A DNA stretch of 51,908 nt from Alphaproteobacteria bacterium (lineage in GTDB: Bacteria; Pseudomonadota; Alphaproteobacteria; Micropepsales; Micropepsaceae): contig PLJH01000099.1 in NCBI GenBank assembly GCA_003139615.1, positions 1-51,908 of the forward strand, read 5' to 3'. A program made the translations under genes and the position numbers. The first letter of the stretch is position 1, and every line of letters begins with the position of its first letter. Positions 41,749 to 50,120 of this stretch are shown in pieces. Below the pieces are notes generated by a model that searched no databases, was not told the origin of the DNA, and was given only the letters and a program-made list of their open reading frames with translations.

Positions 41749-42798
41749 ATGTTGGATAGGTTTTCGCGCCTGGCGTTATTGGCATTTGCAGCGCTGGCGC
41801 TTGCGACGGCTGCCCACGCCGCGCCGCAGACCTACACGCTCAAAGTGACGCCGCAAACCGTCGTCTGGGGCAATTACGATGCCACTGCCAAGCCGGTGCT
41901 GCGGATTCATTCCGGCGACACTGTCATCTTCGACACGGTGCTGACCAACAGCCCGACCGGATTGGAACGCAACGGCGTGCCGCCCGACCAGGTGGAGAAG
42001 AGTCTGCGCGACGTGTTCGATCATGTCACCGATCGCGGGCCGGGCGGCCACATTCTGACGGGGCCGGTTTATATCGAAGGCGCGGAACCGGGCGACACGC
42101 TGGAAATCCATATCAAGCGGATCAGTCTCGCCATTCCTTACGCCTATAACGGCTTCCGTTATGGCGCGGGACTTTTGACCGACGATTTTCCCTATGCGCG
42201 CACCAAGATCATCCCGCTGGATCGCGAGCATATGACGGCGCAGTTCGCGCCCGGCGTCACGATCCCGCTGCATCCGTTCTTCGGCAGCATGGGTGTTGCG
42301 CCGCCGCCCGCATTCGGCCGCTACGACAGCACGCCGCCGACCATCAATGGCGGCAATATGGACAACAAGGAATTGGTCGAGGGAACGACGCTCTACCTGC
42401 CGGTCTGGACGCCCGGCGCGCTGTTCGAAATCGGCGACGGACATGCCGGCCAGGGCAATGGCGAAGTGGATGTGACGGCGATGGAGACTTCGCTCGTGGG
42501 CGAACTGGAATTCATCGTGCGCAAGGATCTCAAGATCAGCAATCCGCGCGCCGAAACGCCCACACATTACATCAGCATGGGCTTCGACGACGATCTGAGC
42601 ATCGCAGCCCACAAAGCGGTGCGCGAGATGGTCGATTTCCTCGTGACCGAAAAGCATATGAGTCGGGACGACGCCTATATGCTGACCAGCGTGGCCGGCG
42701 ACGTCGACATCACCGAACTGGTCGACCGCAACAAAGGCGTCCATGTGATGCTGCCCAAGGCGATATTTGCGAAGCCGGATCACGAGACGCCGCAGTGA
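41749..42798 (+). CDS. exported acetamidase/formamidase family protein
   Basis: This 349-aa protein has a signal peptide (LALLAFAALALATAAHA) followed by the FmdA/AmdA fold: NGVPP, RFGYGAGLL-like segment RYGAGLL, GSMGVAPP, GGNMDNKELVEG and GDGHAGQGNGEVD. The family hydrolyses small amides such as formamide or acetamide with a bound metal. A signal peptide makes this a periplasmic form. It stands alone downstream of the tRNA. Confidence 0.88.
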   Translation: MLDRFSRLALLAFAALALATAAHAAPQTYTLKVTPQTVVWGNYDATAKPVLRIHSGDTVIFDTVLTNSPTGLERNGVPPDQVEKSLRDVFDHVTDRGPGGHILTGPVYIEGAEPGDTLEIHIKRISLAIPYAYNGFRYGAGLLTDDFPYARTKIIPLDREHMTAQFAPGVTIPLHPFFGSMGVAPPPAFGRYDSTPPTINGGNMDNKELVEGTTLYLPVWTPGALFEIGDGHAGQGNGEVDVTAMETSLVGELEFIVRKDLKISNPRAETPTHYISMGFDDDLSIAAHKAVREMVDFLVTEKHMSRDDAYMLTSVAGDVDITELVDRNKGVHVMLPKAIFAKPDHETPQ

Positions 42799-42979
42799 AG
42801 AGGAGTTCTGCTCTGCGGCACATAGCTCGCGACAAGATCAACGCGCGCAGGTCTTGATGGACGAATCAATCGAACGTAAAGCGCCAACGGTTTCTTAACG
42901 AGCCGCTAATAGGTTGACCGAAGGTACGTCGTTGGATACCGCGCGGACCGGTCTTTGCGAACCAAATGGTGGGCGCTCG

Positions 42980-43678
42980 ATGTCGGGACTGGGACCAGAG
43001 GATGGCGTCCATATTGTGGCGCTGGCATTGATTGTCGCGCTGATCGTACTTTTTTATTTCGCGGTTGCTTACGTGGGCGGGTTCTTGCCGAAGCTACGAT
43101 TTCGCCGGTTTCGGACGCCTTACAAGCCATATGCATATAAGAGTACCTCCATCCCCGATCTCAGAGATGTCGGGGAGCAATTGCACGCTGTGATGGCGGC
43201 GCCTTTCGAAAAACGGCGGATACTCAGCTCTTCGGAATATCGGACCTTTAGGATCGTCGAAAACGAGATATCGGCGTCAAGCACCGGTTATCGCGTATTC
43301 GCACAAACCAGTCTCGGCGAAGTCCTCACGTCTTCGAATTCGAATGCATTCCATTCAATCAACAGCAAGAGAGTCGACATCCTCATCGTTGATCGTGGCG
43401 GTTGGCCGGTTGCGGCTGTCGAATATCAGGGCAGCGGACATTACCAAGGCACAGCGGCAGGCCGTGACGCCGTCAAGAAGGAAGCGCTACGCAAAGCGGG
43501 CGTCCGCTACATCGAAGTCTTCGAGTCCGATGGCGAAGAGCAGATACGATACCGCGTGCGCGAACAACTCGGTTGGAACGCCGCGGCGCCGGCGAATCGC
43601 GGAAATTCTGCGAGCGCTTCAGCCGCTCCACTCGGCGAGGCGCCAACCCGATTCGTGTCGGGTCAGCGCGTGACTTAA
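42980..43678 (+). CDS. membrane-anchored DUF2726 protein
   Basis: This 232-aa protein (ATG 42980; a TTG start at 42914 is less likely) has one N-terminal membrane helix (HIVALALIVALIVLFYFAVAYVGG) and a C-terminal DUF2726 domain. The domain shows DILIVDRGGWPVAAVEYQGSGH and RDAVKKEALRKAGV, which resembles a PD-(D/E)xK nuclease core (Asp, Glu-x-Gln). Whether it is an active nuclease is unknown. It converges with the next gene by a 4-base overlap. Confidence 0.75.
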   Translation: MSGLGPEDGVHIVALALIVALIVLFYFAVAYVGGFLPKLRFRRFRTPYKPYAYKSTSIPDLRDVGEQLHAVMAAPFEKRRILSSSEYRTFRIVENEISASSTGYRVFAQTSLGEVLTSSNSNAFHSINSKRVDILIVDRGGWPVAAVEYQGSGHYQGTAAGRDAVKKEALRKAGVRYIEVFESDGEEQIRYRVREQLGWNAAAPANRGNSASASAAPLGEAPTRFVSGQRVT

Positions 43679-44100
43679 CGCGCGATGCGGCTTTCGGCAT
43701 GTGCGTTGTCGTCGGCCGTCTGGTCGCGTGTGCCCGGCGTGACGCAGACATGGTCGTCCGGCGTCGCTTCGCGCCACACATAGCCCTGCTTGCAGGTATC
43801 CGGCCCGTAGGATTGGTTGTGCACGCTCACTCGCATGCCGGCATGCGCATTGTCGTCTGCGGCCTGCGCGCGAGTGCCGGGCGTGACGCAGACATGATCG
43901 CCCTCGACTGCCTCGCGCCAGACATAGCCGTTGATGCAGATGCCGCGCCAATGATGATGATGCGGCGGCGGTCCGCCATTGCCGCCCGACGTGAGCGGTC
44001 CCTGCGGATAGGTCAGCTGAATTTGCGCCTGGGCCGTCGAAATCATCGCAGCGACCGCCACGGCGGCGCCAAATGCCAGGATGTATGTCTTTCGCAACAT
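43675..44100 (-). CDS. exported protein with two WREA/CVTP repeats
   Basis: This 141-aa protein has a signal peptide (LAFGAAVAVAAMISTAQA), a PPPHHHHWRG segment and two repeats of the form C-x-x-GYVWREA-x4-DHVCVTPGTR-x-Q-x-ADDNAHA (about residues 54-88 and 106-138). Each repeat has two Cys that probably pair. The repeat is known from many secreted bacterial proteins with no assigned role. It follows the beta-helix gene by 27 bases on the same strand. Confidence 0.72.
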   Translation of the reverse strand: MLRKTYILAFGAAVAVAAMISTAQAQIQLTYPQGPLTSGGNGGPPPHHHHWRGICINGYVWREAVEGDHVCVTPGTRAQAADDNAHAGMRVSVHNQSYGPDTCKQGYVWREATPDDHVCVTPGTRDQTADDNAHAESRIAR

Positions 44101-44127
44101 TGTTTGAGTCCTTTCGAGTTTGAAGTG

Positions 44128-45522
44128 TCAGCCGAATGTGAAGTCGGCTGCGGCCAAATGCGCCAAAGTGATGTGCTGCAGGATGATGGTGTCGGCCGCG
44201 TCCAGGGTGATGACGACATTGGCTCCCACCTGCGCCATGTGAGATTGCACGGCGGCATAGTTTGCGAAATCGTCGCTCGCAAAATCGATGATGTCATGCT
44301 GGGTGGTTGTGCCGACAAAGCCCACGATCGTATTGTGACCGAAGGAGCCGCTGAAATCGAAAGTATCCTTGTCCGCGGCAGTCACTTTTCCGGTGATCTC
44401 GCCGCGACTGGTGTCGATCGTGTCGCCCGCGCCCAGAATGACGGCTCCGTGGATCGTGCCGGTGTTGGTCATTGTATAATCTGAGCCCAGGGTGACGGCG
44501 CCGTGGATGGCGTCGCCATTCGTCAATTCGCCGCCGGAACCTCCCAGGTCGATAGCGCCCGTGATCTTGCCTGAATTGTCGAGGTCGCTTTCGCCGGTCG
44601 TCGCGATCGCACCGTGAATGACGCCCGAATTGGTCAAATCAATCGTGACTCCGCCGACCGGACCCAGGATGGAGCCGAGATTGTCGATCGTGACCTGATC
44701 GGCAGCGGTATCGCTGAAACCGCCCACGATCGTTCCGGCGTTCTCGATGGTGGCGGCGTCGTCACCCGTCACGGCGCCATCGATCACGCCGGTGTTATGG
44801 ATCGTCAGGTCTTGAGCGATGAGGACCGAGCCCTGGATCTCGCCGCCGTTGGTGATGACGCCGGTCCCGAAGATCGCAATAGCAAATCCGCCTGTGACGC
44901 CCGACAGCCATCCGTCCTGCCCGACGGTAATATTCGTATTTGCTGCAATGCTGCCTATGCCGTTGCCGGCGGTGCTGGAAAGATTTCCATTCACCAATAT
45001 GTTGGCGTTCTGCACGAGAATTGCGAGGTTGATTCCTTCAAGGTGGCCCGAAACCGAAGCGCCTGCCGCCACATCGATCGATGCGTTTCCCGAGGACACC
45101 TGAATTCCAGCGTAGGTGTCGCCGCTCACCTCGCCGTTCACGGTCACGGAGGTGTTGCCGCTGTTGGCCAGGATTCCGTCGGTGTTCCCCTGTACGACGC
45201 CGCTGCCGGCTATTGCGACGTAGTCCGTCGAACCGCTGCCCGCGAGTTCTATGCCGCAGTTTTCGCCGGAAACCAGGCTGTCCACATTCACGCTGGCGGT
45301 CGTGCTCGCGGCCAGAATCCCGTCATTCGTCCCGTAAACTGCGCCTTCGATGGTCGCTTCATTCGTGCCGCCGTCCATGTAAAGGCCGGACGAATTCGTT
45401 CCCGTCGCAAGCAGCGACCCGCTGGCGGTGACGATAATGTTGTCGTTGCCCCCGAGGGTGAAGGCGTTGGTGGCGGCCGCCGACGTGTCGTCGTTGTCGT
45501 TATTGACGAGGTAGGTGGTCAT
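44128..45522 (-). CDS. repetitive beta-helix protein with RTX-like C-terminus
   Basis: This 464-aa protein has no Sec signal. It is built of short Gly/Asn/Thr-rich repeats (ITNGGEIQGSVLI, IENAGTIVGGF, LTNSGVIHGAI, MTNTGTIHGAVIL) that fit a right-handed beta-helix, as in adhesins. The last 90 residues (DTFDFSGSFGHNTIVGF, DIIDFASDDF, ADFTFG) resemble the C-terminal block of type-I-secreted RTX proteins, which carries the export signal. I expect an extracellular or surface protein; no transporter is nearby. Confidence 0.7.
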   Translation of the reverse strand: MTTYLVNNDNDDTSAAATNAFTLGGNDNIIVTASGSLLATGTNSSGLYMDGGTNEATIEGAVYGTNDGILAASTTASVNVDSLVSGENCGIELAGSGSTDYVAIAGSGVVQGNTDGILANSGNTSVTVNGEVSGDTYAGIQVSSGNASIDVAAGASVSGHLEGINLAILVQNANILVNGNLSSTAGNGIGSIAANTNITVGQDGWLSGVTGGFAIAIFGTGVITNGGEIQGSVLIAQDLTIHNTGVIDGAVTGDDAATIENAGTIVGGFSDTAADQVTIDNLGSILGPVGGVTIDLTNSGVIHGAIATTGESDLDNSGKITGAIDLGGSGGELTNGDAIHGAVTLGSDYTMTNTGTIHGAVILGAGDTIDTSRGEITGKVTAADKDTFDFSGSFGHNTIVGFVGTTTQHDIIDFASDDFANYAAVQSHMAQVGANVVITLDAADTIILQHITLAHLAAADFTFG

Positions 45523-45706
45523 GTTGCGGTGTCCTGGGATTGCCGATCGTTCGGACCACGACTAGGCGGATTCCGGAGCGAAATCCTCAAATGGCCGCTC
45601 AAAAGTTCTTAAAACTGCTCAAAAGTGGGCTGTCAGCCGCCGCTGACCGTCGAAATCTGCCGATGTGGTGCGATGACGCGGTGAACCGCCGTTCGGCGGC
45701 GTTCGT

Positions 45707-46792
45707 CTATGCCCGAATCCAGTGCGCGTACGGCGCCGGCAAGGTCCATTTCGCGTCGGGAATGGCGAGCGCCTTGGCGGCGCGAAAGGGCCAGTTCGGG
45801 TCGTCGAGCATCGCGTGGGCCAGCATGACGAGATCGGCGCGGCCGTCTCGGATAATGGCATCGGCCTGCGCCGGATCGGCGATGAACCAGCCTACGGCCG
45901 TGGGAATGTCCGCCTCGCGCTTGATGCGCTCCGCAAACGGCGCCATGAATCCCGGACCCCACGGCACGCCGGACACATCGGGCGTGTTGAAGCCGATGCT
46001 CACATCGATCAGGTCGAGGCCCAGCGCCTTGAACCGTTTGATCAGTTCGATGCTCTCCTCGATGGGTTGGCTTTCCCTGTTGAAATCCGAAATGCCGAGC
46101 CGGATGGTCAACGGCAGTCGCGCGGGCCAAACTTCGCGCACGGCCGCGAACGTCTCGGTCAGGAACCGGATGCGGTTCTCGAAGCTGCCGCCATATTCGT
46201 CGGTGCGCTTGTTGGCGATGGGCGAAAAGAAGCTCTGGCCCAGATAGCCATGGGCGAAATGCACTTCCAGCCATTCAAAGCCGACGGCGAGCGCGCGCTT
46301 CGCGGCGGAAGCAAAGTCGCCCCGCACACGCACGATCTCGTCCTTCGTCATCGCATGCGGCACGCGCGGCAGGTTCGCGCCGAACGCAATCGCGCTGGGA
46401 CCGATGGGCTGCCAGCTGCGCGGATCGTCCGGCTTCATGTGATCGTCGCCTTCCCAGGGGCGGTTGGCGGCAGCCTTGCGGCCGGCATGGGCGATCTGAA
46501 GTCCCGGCACCGCGCCATGCTTCTTGAGGAAGGCGATGACCGGCCGCCAAAGCTCAGCCTGCCCGTCGTTCCAGATGCCGGAGTCTCCCGGCGTGATGCG
46601 GCCCTCGGGCGACACCGCTGTCGCCTCGCCGATGATCAACCCCGCGCCGCCGATCGCATGCGAACCCAGATGCACCAGATGCCAGTCATCGACGCGCCCG
46701 TCATCGGCCGAATACTGACACATGGGCGACACGACGATGCGGTTCTTGAGGGTGATGTCCTTGAGCGTGAATTTGTCGAATAAAGCGGGCAT
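45707..46792 (-). CDS. NADH:flavin oxidoreductase, Old Yellow Enzyme family (YqjM-like)
   Basis: This 361-aa FMN protein starts at MPALFDKFTL (46792; GGAG upstream). It has the OYE blocks VSPMCQYSA near residue 26, a substrate-binding QIAHAGRKA segment, EVHFAHGYLGQSFFSPIANKRTDEYGG and SIGFNTPD. The Cys in PMCQYS is the redox-tuning residue of the thermophilic-like/YqjM class. It reduces activated C=C bonds of enones or nitro groups with NAD(P)H. Confidence 0.9.
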   Translation of the reverse strand: MPALFDKFTLKDITLKNRIVVSPMCQYSADDGRVDDWHLVHLGSHAIGGAGLIIGEATAVSPEGRITPGDSGIWNDGQAELWRPVIAFLKKHGAVPGLQIAHAGRKAAANRPWEGDDHMKPDDPRSWQPIGPSAIAFGANLPRVPHAMTKDEIVRVRGDFASAAKRALAVGFEWLEVHFAHGYLGQSFFSPIANKRTDEYGGSFENRIRFLTETFAAVREVWPARLPLTIRLGISDFNRESQPIEESIELIKRFKALGLDLIDVSIGFNTPDVSGVPWGPGFMAPFAERIKREADIPTAVGWFIADPAQADAIIRDGRADLVMLAHAMLDDPNWPFRAAKALAIPDAKWTLPAPYAHWIRA

Positions 46793-46939
46793 GGAAAATC
46801 TCCGATAGCGAGGGTACAGCATGGCATAAATTGAGTGGCCGACGACCTCAACCGTTCGTCGCGGCCGTGTTTTCCGGAGCGAATGCAGCCTTGTCCGCTG
46901 TAGAATAAAAGTCGGAGTTATTCGATTCGGTTCCGAGTG

Positions 46940-48685
46940 ATGAGAAAGCGATCGGGCAGGAATACCAGTTCAAGCGGTTTGCCGCACTTCGAGGAGGACA
47001 CGCTTCGCGAGTTTGCCGGCGACAGAGTGTTTGCGCGCGGTGCCGACTACCATGCAAACGGGCAGGTCGAAATCGGCGTCGTGAAGGACGGGCGCCTCTT
47101 CGCCCGGGTGATGGGTTCGGAAATCTACGCCGTGCGGCTCGACGGAACCGGACGGGATTTTTCCGGAGACTGCACCTGCCCGGCCTTCGCCGACCGCGGC
47201 TTCTGCAAGCATCTTGTGGCGACGGCGCTCGCCGCCAACGCGACCGACCCCGCCGAGCTGGTGGCAGCCTCAAGCCGCTTCGAACGCATACGCGGACATT
47301 TGCGCGCCAAAGGCGTCGAGGGGCTCGTAGAGATGATCATCGGGCTTGCCGAGAGCAATCCCGAACTGCTCCAGGAACTGGAACTTTCCGTTGCAGTCGA
47401 CTCCGACGACGACAAGACCGTTTTCGCGCGCTTCAAAAAGGCGATCACGGCCGCGACCCATATGCGCGACTATGTCGAATATCGCGAGGTTCGCGAGTGG
47501 GCAAAGGAGATCGACAAGGTTCTCGACCGCATGGAAGCTTTTCAGGAGCAACGCGCGGATGTCGTGCGGCGGTTGCTCGAATATTTTTTCGCCCGCATGG
47601 ATGCAGCGCTGCAAAGCATCGACGATTCCGATGGGGATGGCGGCGCCTTATACGCGCGAGCCTGCGAAATGCATCTGGCGGCTTGCCGCAAAGCGAAACC
47701 CGAACCCGTCGCGCTCGCACGCGATCTGTTCTCCCGCGAGATGGAATCGGATTGGGATTTTTTCACTGGTGCGAGCGAAAACTATGCCCGCGTCCTGGGG
47801 AAGCCCGGGCTTGCCGAGTATCGTCGTCTGGCGGGCGATGCGTGGAACAAACTCAAACCGGCGCGCCCTGGGCGCGGCGGTGCATGGGACGAGGAATCGA
47901 GCACGCGCCGCAGATTGAGTTCGATCCTGGAACGTTTTGCCGAGCGCGAAGGCGGCGTCGACGGCCGCATCGCGGTGCGGGCCAAAAACCTCGTTTCACC
48001 CCACGACTATATGGAAATTGCGCGATTATGCCTAGAAAACAAGCGCGACGCAGAAGCACTGAAATGGGCCGAGGAAGGCCTGTGGCAATTCGAGGACGAT
48101 CCGGATGAGCTGCTGATCGTCTTCGCCGCCGATCTCCAGGCAAGCGCGGGACGCAAAGGCGATGCCGCGACGCTCCTCTGGCAAGCTTTCGAACGGGAGC
48201 CCGGTCAGCGTCTATACGAGAAATTGAAGATGCTTGGCCGCCCGGCGATCGGTCCCGTTCGCGACCGAGCGATCGCCGTTCTGAAGACAACGCTCGATGA
48301 GTCGCGCGACGGGCGACGGCGCTGGTCGCCGACTGGGGAACTCCTTGTGGAAGTTCTGCTCGAAGGAAAATTCTTTGCCCAGGCTTGGGAGAGCGTCCTG
48401 AGCTATGGCTGTAGCGAAGAACTTCTGGAAACGCTCGCGAAACTTACCGAAGAGAGCCATCCTACCGAAGTCCTGGCGGCCTACACCGGCAGAGTGGAGA
48501 GATTGATCGTCACGAGTGGGCAGGAAAATTATGTCAAAGCCGCTAAATTCATTGCACGCATGCAAGCGATCCGGCGGCGTCTGAACCAGAGCGCGGAGCA
48601 CACCGCTTATCTCGCCGACCTCATGACGCGTCACAAGGCACGACGAAACTTCATCAAGCTGCTGCCGTCGAGGGCCAAAAGCTGA
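46940..48685 (+). CDS. SWIM zinc-finger protein
   Basis: This 581-aa protein has an N-terminal SWIM finger (CTCPAFADRGFCKHLVA, about residues 74-90; CxC...CxH) followed by a long helical region resembling repeat solenoids (EEGLWQFEDDPDELLIVFAADLQ). The open frame also has a GTG codon before the ATG. SWIM fingers bind DNA or proteins, often near helicases; none is adjacent here, so its role is unknown. It diverges from the OYE gene. Confidence 0.8.
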   Translation: MRKRSGRNTSSSGLPHFEEDTLREFAGDRVFARGADYHANGQVEIGVVKDGRLFARVMGSEIYAVRLDGTGRDFSGDCTCPAFADRGFCKHLVATALAANATDPAELVAASSRFERIRGHLRAKGVEGLVEMIIGLAESNPELLQELELSVAVDSDDDKTVFARFKKAITAATHMRDYVEYREVREWAKEIDKVLDRMEAFQEQRADVVRRLLEYFFARMDAALQSIDDSDGDGGALYARACEMHLAACRKAKPEPVALARDLFSREMESDWDFFTGASENYARVLGKPGLAEYRRLAGDAWNKLKPARPGRGGAWDEESSTRRRLSSILERFAEREGGVDGRIAVRAKNLVSPHDYMEIARLCLENKRDAEALKWAEEGLWQFEDDPDELLIVFAADLQASAGRKGDAATLLWQAFEREPGQRLYEKLKMLGRPAIGPVRDRAIAVLKTTLDESRDGRRRWSPTGELLVEVLLEGKFFAQAWESVLSYGCSEELLETLAKLTEESHPTEVLAAYTGRVERLIVTSGQENYVKAAKFIARMQAIRRRLNQSAEHTAYLADLMTRHKARRNFIKLLPSRAKS

Positions 48686-48740
48686 TTGGCACGGGCGCCT
48701 GAATGCGAGATATGATCCGGCATCCTGTGTGGAGTTGTTC

Positions 48741-49130
48741 ATGAAGCTGGGCTGGCAGGCGGAAAAGTGGCTCAAGAAAAAAGCGAAACAGGGCTTTCGC
48801 GGCTATCCGGCCGGCACGATTGCGTTCTATGGGCCGGACGACACGCGCGCCAGCAAAGTCGCCGTGAGCATCGTCGAGGACGACCATACGGAGCCGACCG
48901 AGATTCATCGGTGGTTCGCCGAGACGGGCGATTTGCGAAAGGACGCTGCGATCAGTGTAGAGATCGCAGAATTCCTGAAGTCACACGGTGTGCACACCGT
49001 GGGGATGACGAGCGGAATCCTGGGCTGTCCGCATGAGGAAGGGGTCGACTATCCGGATGGCGAGGCATGTCCACAGTGCCCATTCTGGGCCGGCCGGGAC
49101 CGTTGGGCGAATTTCAAACCGGGTGTCTGA
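48741..49130 (+). CDS. conserved protein of unknown function
   Basis: This 129-aa protein (ATG 48741 with GGAG 6 bases upstream) is basic at the N-terminus (WLKKKAKQGFRGYPAGTIAFYGPDD) and has a C-terminal cluster GCPHEEGVDYPDGEACPQCPFW with one His and three Cys that could bind zinc. It follows the SWIM gene by 55 bases and may be co-transcribed. I do not recognise a named family. Confidence 0.65.
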   Translation: MKLGWQAEKWLKKKAKQGFRGYPAGTIAFYGPDDTRASKVAVSIVEDDHTEPTEIHRWFAETGDLRKDAAISVEIAEFLKSHGVHTVGMTSGILGCPHEEGVDYPDGEACPQCPFWAGRDRWANFKPGV

Positions 49131-49425
49131 TCTTCTGTTTCTTCAGCGTCACGATTACTTCATGCGGGGACGCATTGGGGCGACCTGTGACCGCGCCGGC
49201 GATCGCTTGCATCCACTCGTCAGGAAACGGACGATAGACTTGAAATCGGTCCAGTGTCTGCTCGTCGATGGGCCTGCCGTAACCTCGGCGCTCCAGGGCA
49301 TTGTTGAGTAAATTGCGTCCTGGCCGTCCCTGCGTCGTGTCGTATCCCAACACCGTCAGCAGCGCGCTTTCTTCGAGGCCCTCGTGGACCGCATCAAGAA
49401 TTCGTCTCGGAGTCAAACCAGTCAT
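49114..49425 (-). CDS. small protein downstream of the zeta-like kinase
   Basis: This 103-aa protein is joined to the zeta-like gene by an ATGA overlap and converges on the preceding gene with a 17-base overlap. It is mostly helical and of mixed charge (LTPRRILDAVHEGLEESALL, then EQTLDRFQVYRPFPDEWMQAI). Position suggests a partner of the kinase, possibly its antitoxin, but I recognise no antitoxin motif. Confidence 0.55.
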   Translation of the reverse strand: MTGLTPRRILDAVHEGLEESALLTVLGYDTTQGRPGRNLLNNALERRGYGRPIDEQTLDRFQVYRPFPDEWMQAIAGAVTGRPNASPHEVIVTLKKQKIRHPV

Positions 49426-50032
49426 GGCGAGGCCTTTTCAATCTGGTGCCAGCGCGCGCCATCATATACCACGAGATCGGATTTAGGAACTCGTTCGGCA
49501 ATCAGTACAGGCTCTTCGCCAGCGTTGTCGTAGATCGCCGCGACATCTGCAAGGGGGAGATAGAAAGCGCGCATGTTGCGCAAGCCGGCCCAGTATCGGC
49601 GGACAATAACATCAGACGGGACGCCATGCCCGCCAGCACTTACTCGTCGCTCTACTCGAGCGATGGCCATCTCCGGCGACGGCAGCCAGAGAAACACCAG
49701 TGTGATCCGCCATCCGCGGTTTCGGCACGATTGCAGGAATTTGAGATGACCTTTCCCCGAACAAGTCGTCTCAATCGCGAAACTCTGTTGGCCGCTTGCC
49801 AGAGTTCGCATCCTCTTCAACATCACCGGCCTGCAGCAACTGCCGCGCCATCGGGGTTAAACGGCGACAACCCTCGCGCAATTTCATCGACGTTGATAAA
49901 TTCAGGAATGCTCAATTTGCGCGGGACTACGACCTGGGCGGCCGTGGTTTTGCCTGCTCCATTAGGGCCACCCAGAATAACGAGTTCTTTCACCCGTTCC
50001 ACCTGCTCTTGGCTGCTCGGATCACTAGGCAA
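49422..50032 (-). pseudogene. zeta-toxin-like kinase, frameshifted
   Basis: The N-terminal part (50032-49823; TTG or downstream GTG start) has the P-loop GGPNGAGKTT and IPEFINVDEIARGLSPFN. It stops at TGA with ...AAVAAGR. The rest continues in another frame from 49826 (LKRMRTLASGQQSFAIETTCSGKGHL), as expected for one family protein of about 200 aa. Adding one C before the TGATG would restore a single frame. So this is either a one-base deletion that kills the toxin or two coupled halves made through the GTGATG overlap. Zeta kinases phosphorylate UDP-sugar precursors of the cell wall. Confidence 0.7.
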
Positions 50033-50120
50033 GATGAAATTCGCCGAGCGTCAGGTCAAGTTCCGTCCGTGAGCGTCCTAGTTTGGAACCGGGCGCCCGT
50101 TATGGTAACCGCGTCCATAC

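Noticed and set aside
44128..45522. Beta-helix protein as a classical autotransporter
   Set aside because: There is no Sec signal and no C-terminal barrel; the end resembles an RTX export block instead.
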